Shown: positions 22,185 to 33,005 of the stretch, in pieces
Numbering within the stretch: the first letter of the stretch is position 1
Layout of the letters: the number at the start of each line of letters is the position of its first letter
Assembly (NCBI GenBank): GCA_036186865.1
Contig: AP025043.1
Coordinates: 37,574,539-37,638,538 of the forward strand
Origin: Eustoma russellianum
Taxonomy: Eukaryota; Streptophyta; Magnoliopsida; Gentianales; Gentianaceae
DNA length: 64,000 nt
Direction of reading: 5' to 3'
Notes under the pieces: generated by a model
Told to the model about the DNA's origin: nothing
What the model saw: only the letters and a program-made list of their open reading frames with translations
Databases searched by the model: none
Program-made: the position numbers and the translations under genes

Positions 22185-23936
22185 ATGGCTATTAGACAAT
22201 TCTACAGTTTATGTAAAATCAACACGAACCTCCTCTTCCCGAAGTGTATGAAGCGATATTCAGATGACCCAAAGGAGAGAATTCCCCAAGTGAGCTTTCC
22301 ATCTGAGACGTCTCCGGCTGAACAATTCGCACCGCTTGCATCAACCTTCCGGCGTAGGCTCCTTACGGGTGTTGGCACTGCTTCTCTAGTTACCCTGGGG
22401 GCTAATTTTGCCGGAACCACTAGCTTCCTTCTGGGATTGTCGCCGGAAGCTGCTCGGAGTTTGAAGCTTGATGTTCTTTATCCGATTGGAGGGTATAGCA
22501 GATGCATTCAAGCAGATGAAGGTTTTGGTTAGTAAGTCTTAAGTCCGTTGTCTTTTACCCAGGCTATTATTTGATTACGTGAGTAAAGAAAAAAAAAAAG
22601 CAGATCGGAAAAAAGAAGACGACGGCATGAAAAAGAATAATCCTTTTCACAAAGAATGAAAAGTCCGATTCAGATGAAATTTAGTGCTATTTGTCCATAT
22701 GAGTTGCTACAACGTGCCTAAGTCATCCGTCCTCTGGGCACTAAAATAAATTTGCTAGAAAGGCCAGAAAACATTTGCCTTTGGGAGGTTATTATACTAA
22801 CGGTTATTATAATTTTGTTTGAATTATATTGATTGAAAAAGATGGCACAAAACCAAAATCACGGCAACAATAAATAAGATGAACTTTGTGTGCTACCATT
22901 CTCTCTTGCATTCGTCGTTTCTAATGCTATTTATTTTCATTAGAGAAAATTTTCGATTTGGAACTTTGTGTTTGATTTAGTATTTGGAGATGCAGAATTC
23001 ATATATCCAGCAAAGTGGGTAGGAGATCAGGGTATATATAACCGAGCGGCCAGAAAAGCAGAAAGATCACTTGATCCACCTTCCCTCAAAGATGTTGAGC
23101 AGGGACTTGGCCGGAAAAGCATCAACGAGCCAGTGGTTGCTTTTGGGCCGCCGGGATCGACCGGGGAGCTTAATGTCAGTGTCATTGTCTCATCGATTCC
23201 TGTTGATTTCAGGTAAGCACATATAGTTTTAGTCTAATATACTAAATCAACATCAAGATACGTAAGTTTAAGAGGATGAAATAGGAAGCAAGTGGAGTAG
23301 TAACGAGCGAGGAGGTATGTAACTCGCTCATTCGTTTGCTCCAAATATGGAGCTAATAGTAATTGGTCGTTAATAAATAATAGAAGATGGCCAACTCTAT
23401 GAGATCTGTTCTAAAAAAAGAGGGTGCCTATTGTATTATTCGTTCTACTTTCCTTAAAATTTGTGTTTAATATGATGAATAGTAGATAATTGACTAAACA
23501 TCAGTGTATATTAGTCTCTAGTTTACAAACAGTTGTGCTTCTCAGAAAAGAATGGTCATTACTAATAGACATGGTATCTTGCCGGTATTGATATCATAAG
23601 AAGATTCCTCTGTTACATTGCAGGATAGAGGCATTTGGAGGGCCAAAGGAGGTGGGAGAAGCTCTGGTTAAGACAATAACCGGCTCCGGTCGCCGTCCAA
23701 ACCTTAAAGGAAGATTGATGGAAACATCTTTAAGACAAGATTTATCAAGAGATATCAAATATTACACACTAGAATTTCAAGTGGAGAGCCCTACATTTCA
23801 AAGACATAATGTTGCAGTATGTTGTGCTAGAAGAGGAAGATTGTTTACTCTCAATGCTCAGGCCCCTGAATCCTCTTGGCCTGAGATAAAACCTCAGTTT
23901 TATAAGATTGCTGATTCTTTTATTCTGGCCTCATGA
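22185..23936 (+). CDS. PsbP-domain thylakoid lumen protein, three exons
   Basis: Exons 22185-22527, 22996-23212 and 23624-23936 join to 873 bases, 290 residues plus TGA. Both introns are GT...AG (donors g|gttagt and ag|gtaagc; acceptors gatgcag| and acattgcag|). Phase is kept, restoring GFEFIYPAKW and VDFRIEAFGGPK across the joints. Residues 1-~55 look like a chloroplast transit peptide. FRRRLLTGVGTASLV at 55-69 is a twin-arginine thylakoid signal followed by a hydrophobic stretch, so the mature protein should be in the lumen. The PsbP domain covers ~107-288 (PVVAFGPPGSTGELNVSVIV, RHNVAVCCARRGRLFTLNAQ, SWPEIKPQFYKIADSF). PsbP relatives assist photosystem II or related assembly. Which PPD family member this is I could not fix. 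No breaks are seen, so it is likely functional. The start is the first ATG in frame. Confidence 0.9.
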
Positions 23937-24139
23937 CCTTGAGAGGCTCTGTAGATTTGGGTTTTGTATTGTGTGCTGTGTGGTTTAGTAAGGCAAAGAA
24001 ACCATAACAAACGTTGTGTATGCTATATTCTAGTGAGGTACGGTCCATGTTACTACAACACAGGTAGTAATTATGCTCAAGTGTGTTGATGCAACCTCAA
24101 TGTTTAAGATCAAATGAGTGGTTTTAACATCGTCTCTGA
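23937..24139. other. 3' flank of the PsbP-domain gene
   Basis: Short AT-rich flank expected to hold the 3' UTR. No classic AATAAA was seen close to the stop codon. Confidence 0.4.
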
Positions 24140-24323
24140 CCGGTTCAGATCAGATGAGGCCTCAAGTGAGGCAAAATATGAAGACTCCAATCATACGACG
24201 CCGCGTGTACAAAGTGGCCCTTTTTTAAAAAAAATAAACCGCGGGCCACTTTGTACACGTGATGTCGCGTGGTTGGGGTCTGCATATTTTACCTCACATG
24301 AGGCCTCCTCTGATCTCAACCCG
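24140..24323. mobile_element. Foldback MITE
   Basis: A 184-bp near-palindrome. The left arm runs through gaggcctcaagtgaggcaaa to cgcgtgtacaaagtggccc, and the right arm is its imperfect inverse (gggccactttgtacacgtg, then cctcacatgaggcctc). The loop is a short A/T run. It would form one long hairpin. No coding. It sits about 200 bp after the PsbP-domain stop codon. Confidence 0.75.
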
Positions 24324-24377
24324 TTATAACAATGCCGATGTGGCATTTTAATAAAAATTTTCCACTTACGAACAAGA

Positions 24378-25873
24378 TGTTGGAGAAAATAGGAAGATAG
24401 TGTAATTAGGCCAAGTTGCAAACTGAGGTAGCAACGTACTTTGAGCTAATATTATGATTAGGTCCGCTAGTACTAAGTGGAAACTAATGAGTTCTTCATT
24501 ATCTACACGATGAGTAGATAATTGTAGGCTTTTGAATCACTCGATTCTGATACCGGGTGAATGAGAAATTAATGATCAAAGTAAAAGGAAAGTCAGCTCG
24601 GCCCAGACCTGGGCGTGGGCCTAGGTAGCGGACTAAAATGCAGACCTGAAAGGCTTAGGTGATGGACTGGGCTACAGGTCGGACTGCGGGCTGCAGATAG
24701 CAGGTCGAGTTTTGTAACATCATGTCAGATCTCGGCAGCTGGGTGGAGGTTGTTATTTTCAAACTCGCAAGGTTGTTGAGATAGGATGGCAGTTAAATTT
24801 AAAAAGGTTGTTCAGATTTAGTCGGCTGAGCTGACCTGAAGTCGTTATGATCTGACGTCTCAGATTGAACAGTTAGTTGATCTGATGGTTGAGAAGCAGA
24901 CCCGGTACGGTTCTGATCCAACGGTTCAGGCCGAGCCGGTATCTGATCCTACGGCTGAGATTTTAGCGACTGTAACAGCTGACTTCAGAATTTCCCTATA
25001 AATAGTGGCCGAGTGTGATCTCTGTGAACACACCTACAATACTTCACGAACTCTTCTATTCTCTATATTTCCCCTCTATCTGCATATTCATACTTCTAAT
25101 TAGTCTGCACTCCAGTATACCGAGAAGGTGAGGACACTCCTAAAGGTTCGTAGAGTTCAGCGCTGCAGTGCCGCACTTCTGAACTGGTCTCCGTTGTATC
25201 CTGGGAGACGGTTGCTTCTCTGGTTGGACACAGTGTACCGGAGCAATAACGTCTTAAGGACAGAGCCGTGGACTCACCTTGCATCTCTGCTCTGCTGAAT
25301 TGAGAAAGGTTATTGCCAAACCGAGCTCTGCTGTGTGCCGAGCTCAACTATCTGTGGGAAGAACGCAGCACTAGTGTAATGTTGCCGAGCCAAGCTCTGC
25401 TGAGTGCTGAGCTTTGATGTTGTGCCAAGAACATTCGTTGTTCTAAAGCATCATCTTGCTGAGCTCTGCTTTGAACCGAGATCTGCTGTTCGGCTGAGGA
25501 CATCCGTTGTTCTGCAGCTCTGCCATGCCGAGCTTTGCTCGGTTGAAGCGGCTGAAAGCACAACTTGATTGTTGTGCTGAGGTGCCGATGTCGATAGGTC
25601 AGTGATCAGCCCAGAATGCAAATACAATTGCGCTGACTGGACTTATTGGAACTGTCTGATCAGACTCTCAAGTTCAGCTCGGCTGGAAGGCTGACAGCAC
25701 AGAACAGTGGTTCTGAAGTGTTGCTCGGTTAGGTCAGCAGGTCGGCTGACTATTCAGAACACAGAGGTGCGCCATCTGAACTGTCTTGCCTATGCAGATC
25801 AATCTAGCCTACCCTGAGCTCGGCGGTTCGGCTATACTGTGCAGAAGTCAATTTGTCTTAATTATTTCCAACA
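24378..25873 (+). repeat. 5' LTR of the copia element
   Basis: 1496 bp, TGTTGG...CCAACA. It contains a TATA-like ctataaatagtg at about 24997 and a stretch of degenerate GCCGAGCTCTGCTG-like units at 25320-25560. Both recur in the 3' LTR. Confidence 0.92.
24997..25008 (+). promoter_or_regulatory. LTR TATA box
   Basis: ctataaatagtg is followed about 30 bases later by the conserved gtgaacacacc. The same block sits at about 31428 in the 3' LTR. It is the likely core promoter of the element. Confidence 0.55.
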
Positions 25874-26292
25874 ATTCTTAAGACGTTATTGGTTTGATTC
25901 TGTACTGATTTTTGATTGTTTCTGATTGTCAGAGACTAAATGGAAAGCACGAGTTCAAACTCAGTTCAAGACGGAGACGTGCATAGCTCTGCTCATATGG
26001 CACCAAATGCTGGGGTGCCAAAGAACGCTCCTACAGAGGATCCTGCTGCGGCCCAAGTGGAGAAACCGGAGAAGTTCAGTGGGAGCTTCTTCAAACGGTG
26101 GTAGCAGAAGATGTTGTTCTTTCTGACTGCCGTGGGACTGGCATCGTTTCTGACCGAGGACCCACCTGTGGGGGTTTCGAGGAGGACCAGACCCAATATA
26201 TGGACTACAAACTCTCTATTGAGGCAGCGGCATCCCGAAACATCCAGGTCAAAATATGGTTTTCAAATTAAGTTCCGAATTAGTGGATACTG

Positions 26293-26327
26293 CGGGATGA
26301 CAGGATTTGAACCTGTGACATTTTGTA
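26293..26327 (-). pseudogene. 3' half of plastid trnP-UGG
   Basis: On the minus strand this is the T arm and acceptor side of plastid tRNA-Pro (gtcacaggttcaaatcctg core). The 5' half is missing, so it is not a tRNA gene. Confidence 0.7.
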
Positions 26328-26360
26328 GTATTTACAGACAAAAGTATTCGGTTATTGGGG
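26328..26360 (+). pseudogene. rpl23: plastid rpl23 fragment
   Basis: Eleven codons read VFTDKSIRLLG, identical as far as I remember to an internal N-terminal segment of plastid ribosomal protein L23. It is joined directly to the trnP piece, an order not expected in a standard plastid genome. The AT-rich DNA to about 26590 may also be organellar, but I could not place it. Confidence 0.7.
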
Positions 26361-27132
26361 TTCGTTAGTTAACCCACCTTTTTCTACAAGGGATGCTCGT
26401 TTTAAGTATTCCACTCGCTGGGTCTTAAGTAAGGAATTACCTTTTAATTCAAATAGGATTTTTTCGATTCTTTTTCTTAATTTATACCAGAGTTTAGCGC
26501 TTCTTCTTTTTCAATTAACAAAATGATAAATAGGAAAGAAAGAGGAGTACTTGTATGCTTCTAGCTGGAATCTTATTACCGGACGATTTTGCCCCCGGAA
26601 CTTCAACAATTATGTTTGTATGAGCCATATTTTGGGGTGCTTGGACAACTCCTTATACGGTTTGTACTGCACGTACAAGACCGCAAAAGGTCTGTGGCAA
26701 GCATTGGAAAAGAAATATCGTACGGAAGATGCCGGCACTGAGAAGTTTATTGTCGGTAAATTTATGGATTTCAAGATTTTCTGACTCTCGCACTGTTGTT
26801 TCTCAAGTTGAGGAACTTCATGCGTTAGTAGTCGAGATGGAAGAGGAGGGCATGTTGCTCAGTGAATCTTTCGTGGTGGCTGCAGTGATTGAGAAACTAC
26901 CTCTTTCGTGGAAGGAATTCAAAAGCTATCTCAAACACAAGCGAAAAGAGATGTTGTTGGAAGATCTGATTGTCCCAACTCCACATAGAGGAAGACAATC
27001 GCAGATCTGAATGAAAGTCACAGACAAGTGCTGGTCAGGCCAAGGCCCATGTTGTAGAGGCCAAGAAAAAGAAGGGCCAGCTCGGTGTGAACAAGAAAGG
27101 CAAGCAGATCACCAAGAAGTTCACCGAGAAAT

Positions 27133-27178
27133 GCTACAACTGTGGCATTCAAGGGCATGTCAGCAATGAGTGCAGAAA
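27133..27178 (+). pseudogene. copia gag CCHC zinc knuckle
   Basis: Reads CYNCGIQGHVSNECRKP, a complete C-x2-C-x4-H-x4-C RNA-binding knuckle. Confidence 0.9.
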
Positions 27179-27287
27179 GCCCAAAAAGAAGTAGACCAAG
27201 GCAAAGGTCAATATTGTCGATGCCATTGATGATCTGAACCTCTGTGCGGTGGTCTCAGAGTGTAATGTTGTGGGGAACATACAGGAA

Positions 27288-28700
27288 TGGTGGCTGGATA
27301 CTGGCGCCAATAGACATGTTTGCTCCAGCAGAGAGTTGTTCACAGAGTACAAGTTCGGGATAATGAACAGCTTTACATGGGGAACTCAGCCTCTTCGAAG
27401 ATTGAAGGCGAGGGCAAAGTTATTTCTGAAGCTGACCTCGGAGAAGCATCTGACTCTGCAGAATGTGCTGCACGTCCCAACATTCGGAAGAATTTGGTAT
27501 CTGGATCTCTTCTAGTCATGCATGACTTTAGACTAGTGTTAGAATCCAATAAAGTTATTCTTTCAAAAAATGGCATGTATTTGGGGAAGGGGTACTTGAC
27601 TAATAGGATGTTCAAATTAAATGTCGCCACTATTGTACCAAAGAAAGATTTGCCCGTAGAGGCTAATGAGAATGCTTTCTCTTCTATTTACATGCTTGAA
27701 TCTTCTTGTTTATGGCATTTTCGTTTGGGACATGTGAATCATATGTCATTACAACGTATGGTTAATCTTGACTTGTTGCCAAAATTAAAATTTGATAATG
27801 AAAAATGCCTAGCGAAGTTGGCAAAAGCGCCATTTCATTCAATAGAAAGGAACTCCGAACCTTTGGATTTTAATTTATACCGACGTGTGTGATTTAAAGA
27901 TTGTGCAAACGAGAGTGATAAAGAGTATTTCGTGACTTTTATCGAAGATTGCACACGATACTGTTATGTCTACTTGCTAAGTAGCAAAGACGAGGCCTTT
28001 GATGCTTTCAAGGACTATAAAAATGAGGTTGAGAATCAACAAAGCAAACGAATTAAAGCAATTCGCAGTGATAGAGGTGGCGAATATGATGCACCATTTA
28101 ATGAATTCTGTTCAGAACAAGGCATTATTCATCAAACAACTACACCATATACGCCTCAATCGAAAGGTATTGCGGAACGCAAAAACCAAACTCTGAAAGA
28201 GATGATAATGCTATGTTGATAAGTTCGGGCTTACCCCAAACTTGTGTGGGGAGGCCATACTCTCAGCTAATGTCATTTTGAATATAATTTCATCCAAGCA
28301 AATGGATGAAACCCCTTATGAGCTATGGAAAGACTACAAGCCAAGCTACAAATACTTGAAAGTGTGAGTGTGTCTGGCTAAGGTTGTTGTACCTAAACCA
28401 AGACAAGTTAGAATTGGAACTAAAACGGTTGATTGCATATTCATCAGTTATGCAACGAACAGTAGTGCATATCGGTTCATGGTGCACAAATCAGATATTC
28501 CTGACATACATGAAAACATAAATATGGAGTCAAAGAACGCAGTGTTCTTCGAGGATGTCTTTCCGAGGAAATACAAGAAACAAGAAGAAGAAACGAGAGC
28601 TGGTAGCGAATGCGTGAGGCGACTCCTCAAGGTGATGAGGAAATTCGTCAAAGTAAGAGAGCCAGAATACCAACTTCGTTTGGTCCTGATTTTCTAAGGA
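27288..28700 (+). pseudogene. copia protease and integrase
   Basis: Protease begins WWLDTGANRHVCSS (active-site DTG). GAG-pre-integrase appears as SCLWHFRLGHVNHMSLQRM with a decayed zinc pair. Integrase core: VTFIEDCTRYCYVYLL (first Asp), AIRSDRGGEYDAPF (second Asp), TPQSKGIAERKNQTL (Glu). The later segment CIFISYATNSSAYRFMVHKS matches the copia integrase C-terminal conserved region. Frameshifts occur near 27520 and stops at about 27890 and 28215. Confidence 0.9.
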
Positions 28701-28769
28701 AATGAGTCAAGGAATTTTTCCGAGGCAATGTCAACTCCAGAAGCTCCATTCTGAAAAGAGGCAATCAAC

Positions 28770-29480
28770 AGTGAAATAGACTCGATTCTTCAGAATCACA
28801 CTTGGGAGTTGGTTGATCTTCCACCAGGAAGTAAATCACTCGGGTGCAAGTGGATTTTTAAGAATAAACTGAAAGAGGATGGGTATATCGAAAAGTACAA
28901 AGCTAGGTTGGTAGCAAAAAGATATTGACAAAAGGAAGGCTTTGACTTTTTTAACATTTACTCACCAGTAACTAGAATCACGTCTACAAGGATTCCAGTT
29001 GCAATTGTTGCAGTCTACAATCTGGAAATCCTCCAGATGGATGTGAAGACTGCTTTTCTGAATGGTGAGTTAGATAAAGAAATCTATATGGAACAACCAG
29101 AAGGTTTGGTGGTTCCAGGACAAGAGTCTAAAGTTTGTAGACTCGTTAAGTCCCTATATGGGTTTAAGCAAGCTCCCAAACAGTGGCACTTGAAATTTGA
29201 CCAAGCTATGTTAGCTAATGGCTTCAAGATTAATGAGTGTGACAAGTGTGTCGATATCAAAAACACACAAAATGCATATGTAATAGTATGTCTCTATGTG
29301 GATGACATGCTAATCATGGGAAATACTCGATACATCATCTTAAATACTAAGAAGATGTTGACGATGAACTTTGACATGAAGGATACAGGAGTTGCTAATG
29401 TTATTCTAGGAATAAAAATTTCTAGGATAATCGAAGGACTTGTGTTGTCACAACTCACTATATTGAATCTGTTCTAAAAC
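28770..29480 (+). pseudogene. copia reverse transcriptase
   Basis: Begins in the segment HTWELVDLPPGSKSLGCKWI, continues with KYKARLVAKRY, a stop, then MDVKTAFLNGELDKEIYMEQ, SLYGFKQAPKQW and the active site CLYVDDMLIMG. The open piece 29037-29477 carries most of the palm domain. The YVDD motif is intact, unlike the copia copy at the window start. Confidence 0.92.
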
Positions 29481-30235
29481 ATTTCAATATGCTTGATGTA
29501 AAACCAGTGAGACTCCACTTGACTTAAGTACTCACTTAAGGAAGAACCGAGATGAGCCAGTGGCTCAATTGGAGTATTCAAGAGAGGTCGGAAGTTTGAT
29601 GTACATAATGAATTGTACTAGACAAGACTTAGCGTGTTCGATGAACAAATTGAGTAGGTCGGAAGTTTGATGTACATAATGAATTGTACCAGACAAGACT
29701 TAGCGTGTTCGATGAACAAATTGAGTAGGTTTACTAGTAATCCAAGTGAGTATATTACTCAAGATATCCAGCATATTGAAAGGCTATTGTGATGCCAATT
29801 CGATATCTGACAATAAGGACTCTAAATCCATGAGTGGATATTTATTCACTGTTGGTGGTGGTGCTGTGTCGTGGAAATCCACGAAGCAAACGTGCATAAC
29901 TCGTTCCACGATGAAGCAGAGTTTATAGCACTTGATAAAGCTGGGGAATGAGCTGAATGACATCGGAATTTCCTGGAAGATGTGTCTTGCTGACCTAAGC
30001 CAATAGCTCCTATTAGCATACACTGTGATAGCCAGTTAGCTATAGGACGAGCACAAAGCAGCATCTATAATGGCAAGTCTCGACACATGCGTCGAAGACA
30101 TAATGCCATTAAGCAGTTGATCTCTAATGGCGTGATTTCCATTGATTATGTAAAATCAAAAGAGAATCTTGCGGATCCGCTTACAAAAAGTTTGCCTAGA
30201 GATCGGATGTCAATTTTGACAACGGAATGGGATTA
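29481..30235 (+). pseudogene. copia RNase H region with internal duplication
   Basis: After reverse transcriptase, the connection segment (VGSLMYIMNCTRQDLACSMN) is duplicated in tandem, then RNase H follows with GYCDANSISDNKDSKSMSGY and GGGAVSWKSTKQTCITRSTM and ends near ENLADPLTKSLPRD. Several frameshifts are visible. The usual copia end, LADPLTK, lies about 570 bases before the 3' LTR. Confidence 0.82.
29585..29728 (+). repeat. 72-bp in-frame tandem duplication
   Basis: Two near-identical 72-bp units start with ggtcggaagtttgatg at 29585 and 29657 and differ at one visible base. The length equals 24 codons. Confidence 0.9.
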
Positions 30236-30804
30236 AAACCTATAATGCATGATTCTTTATAACGGTAACCCAACCTTGTTGACTGGAGATCCCAGAATCT
30301 TGGTTCAATGGGACAACTAAGTTATGAAGATTAGTAAGCACTTACCCATTCTGTCAAATAAAAGTGTTGTCTGTAGAGGAATGAGGGTAAGCTAAGGCTT
30401 TTAATGGTTCCTATATCTTGATATATTCAAGTGGGTATGGCAGAATACTCCTGATAGGAATCACCTATGTAAGTGTGAAGTGAGGCCGCTTCTATGGGGA
30501 CTTTGTAAGGCCAAAGTTCTCTAGCACACTTTCTGAAACCATGCGGTTCATGGACAAAATGAACGCCATGAGAACCAAAAGGGTGTTAAAGGAAATGTTT
30601 TGTGAGTACTGTTGTCTAGGTTCACACTAAAGGCCGGTTAGTTCAAGACATTAAGTTCACTAATTAGCCGAGTGGATCCGATAGTATTTCACTAAGAAAT
30701 GTCCAAAGCCAAAAGCTACCTTGTCTGATACAACATTTTCTTGTCTAACTTCTTGGTAGAGTCTGCATAAACACTCTGCATTAATTCTCATTCATGTGGG
30801 GGAT

Positions 30805-32303
30805 TGTTGTACAAAATAAAAAGATAGTGTAATTGGGCCAAGTTGCAAACTGAGGTAGCAACGTACTTTAAGCTAATATCACGATTAGGTCCACTAGTGC
30901 TAAGTGGAAACTAATGAGTCCTTGATTATCTACACGATGAGTAGATAGCTGTAGGCTTTTGAATCACTCGAATTCAATACCGGGTGAATGATAAATTAAT
31001 GCTCAAAGTAAAAGGAAAGTCAGCTCAGCTCGGCCCGGACATGGGTGTGGGCCTAGGTAGCAGACTGAGCTGCAAACCTGAAAGGCTCAGGTTATGGACT
31101 GGGCTACAGGCCGGACTGTGGGCTGCAGACTACCAGTCGAGTTTTATAGCATCATGTCGGATCTAGGCGGCTGGGTGGAGGTTGTTATTTTCAAACTCGC
31201 TAAGTTGTTGAGATAGGATGGCGGTTAAATTTGAAAAGGTTGTTTAGATTTAGTCGGCTGAGCTGACTTGAAGTCGTTATAATCTGACGGCTCAAATTAA
31301 ACAGTTAGCTAATCTGATGGCTGAGAGGCAGACCCAGTGCAGTTCTGATCCAACGGTTCAGGTCAAACCGGTATCTGATCCTATGATCGAGATTTTAGCG
31401 ACTGTAACAGCTGGCCTCAGAATTTTCCTATAAATAGTGGTCGAGTGTGATCTGTGTGAACACACCTACAATACTTCACGAACTCTTCTATTCTCTGCAT
31501 TTCCCTCTATCTGCATCTTCATACTTATAAACAATCTGCACTCCAGTATACCGAGAAGGTGAGGACACTCTTAAAAGTTCGTAGAGTTCAGCGCTACAGT
31601 GCTGCACGTCTGAACTGGTCTTCGTTGTATCCTGGGAGACGGTTGCTCCTCTGGTTGGACACAGTGTACCGGAGCAATAACGTCTTAAGGACAGAGTCCT
31701 GGACTCATCTTGGATCTCTGCTCTGTTGAGCTAAGAAGGTTATTACCAAGCCGAGCTCTGTTGTGTGCCAAGCTCAGGTATCTGTGGGAAGAACGCAGCA
31801 CTGGTGTAGTGTTGCCGAGCCAAGCGCTGCTGAGTGCTGAGCTTTGCTGTTGTACCGAGAACATTCGTTGTTCTGAAGCATCATCTTGCTGAGCTCTGCT
31901 TTTTGTCGAGATCTGATGTTCGGCTGAGGACATCTGTTGTTATGCAGCTCTGTCGTGCTGAGCTCTGATCGGCTGAAGCGGATGAAAGCACAACTAGGTT
32001 GTTGTGCTGAGGTGTCGAGGTCGGCAGGTCAGTGATCAGTCCAGAACGCAAATACAATTGCGCTGACTGGACTGATTGGAACTGTCTGATCAGATTCTCA
32101 AGTTCAGCTCGGCTGGAAGGCTGACAGCACAAAGCAGTGGTTATGAAGTGTTGCTCGGTTAGGTCAGCAGGTCGACTGACTGTTCAGAACGCAGAGGTGC
32201 ACCATCTGAACTGTCTTGCCTCTGCAGATCAATCTAGCCTACCCTGAGCTCGGCGGGTCGGCTATGCTGTACAGAAGTCAATTTGTCTGAATTATTTCCA
32301 ACC
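30805..32303 (+). repeat. 3' LTR of the copia element
   Basis: 1499 bp, aligning along its length with 24378-25873 with many scattered differences, so the insertion is not recent. Followed by the TSD caaga. Confidence 0.92.
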
Positions 32304-32308
32304 CAAGA

Positions 32309-32930
32309 TACAAAAAGTATTGAAATTAACTTGGTAGCAGTAGTGGAAAAAGAACAAATCTCATAGATTAGCACATTGGATGAATCGGAATCTGCTTTGT
32401 GATGCCAAGAACATCGGGGGCTCAGCTTCTATGATCGTAAAGCATTTAATCTCTAGCAAACAAGCATGGTGGTTAATGACTATTCAAGATTCCCTGTTGC
32501 ATAATGTTTTCAAACCCAGGTACTTTTAGGATTCTTATTTCCTTGAGGCTACTCTGCGTGCTAATTGCTTCGTATTCATGGAGGTGTATAATAGAGGCGA
32601 GAGACGCATTACAATTGGGTTTTGTTTGGAGGATAGCGAACGGCAAAACGGCCAGAATACTCCTTGATCATGGGTTCTGGAGGGAACCAGTTGTATGCCG
32701 ATTTACACCTCAATAAATTTTGGTGTTGGATTATACTATTAGTGAGCTGATTGACAGGAAGAGTGCTACTTGGGAGGAACAGCAAGTTTTATCTAGTTTT
32801 GATATGGCGGACAAATTTTGATGGCGAAGTCAGATCTTGACTTACACTAGAGATGATCTAAATAATGGAAAACGTTGTCAAAATTTTACACAGATATAGT
32901 CTCTTGCTAGATATTCTGTTACTTGAAATC
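32309..32930 (+). pseudogene. LINE reverse transcriptase C-terminal fragment
   Basis: With frameshifts this reads LAHWMNRNLLCDAKNIGGLS, then FYDRKAFNLSLASKQAWWLM, then IIEARDALQLGFVWRIANGK, the thumb/zf-RVT approach region of plant L1 elements. The 5' part is missing: homology begins right after the copia TSD. No tail or TSD was identified at its 3' side. Confidence 0.75.
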
Positions 32931-33005
32931 TGCACAAGATAAACAACGTTAGAGGTCCTCGAGTTATTACTTCGAGAAAATCCTTTCAATGCTCCAGTCA
33001 GTTAT

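Larger units (their letters stand above)
25940..27010 (+). pseudogene. copia gag, interrupted
   Basis: The first part (25940-26180) has EKPEKFSGSFFKRW, a stop, then QKMLFFLTAVGLASFLTEDP, the start of a copia gag. The second part (26590-27010) resumes with YVCMSHILGCLDNSLYGLY, KYRTEDAGTEKFIVGKFMDF and VAAVIEKLPLSWKEFKSYLK. Between them, where a residue stretch around a conserved Trp is expected, lies foreign DNA with plastid matches. A frameshift also occurs near 26780. The product would have been the particle protein. Confidence 0.88.
24378..32303 (+). mobile_element. Ty1/copia retrotransposon, complete but dead
   Basis: LTRs are 24378-25873 and 30805-32303. The TSD is caaga at 24373-24377 and 32304-32308. 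The LTR starts TGTTG and the 5' copy ends CCAACA; the 3' copy ends CCAACC, a terminal mutation. A polypurine run (tgtgggggat) precedes the 3' LTR. Domain order is gag, zinc knuckle, protease, integrase, reverse transcriptase and RNase H. The gag is interrupted by organelle-like DNA near 26293-26360, and the pol frame has many stops and shifts. No clear initiator-tRNA primer site follows the 5' LTR. It lies upstream of LINE sequence (32309 onward). Confidence 0.93.

Noticed and set aside
22202..22420. Minus-strand frame within exon 1 of the PsbP-domain gene
   Set aside because: Antisense shadow of the exon.
26293..26327. tRNA-Pro gene
   Set aside because: Only the 3' half is present, so it cannot give a tRNA.
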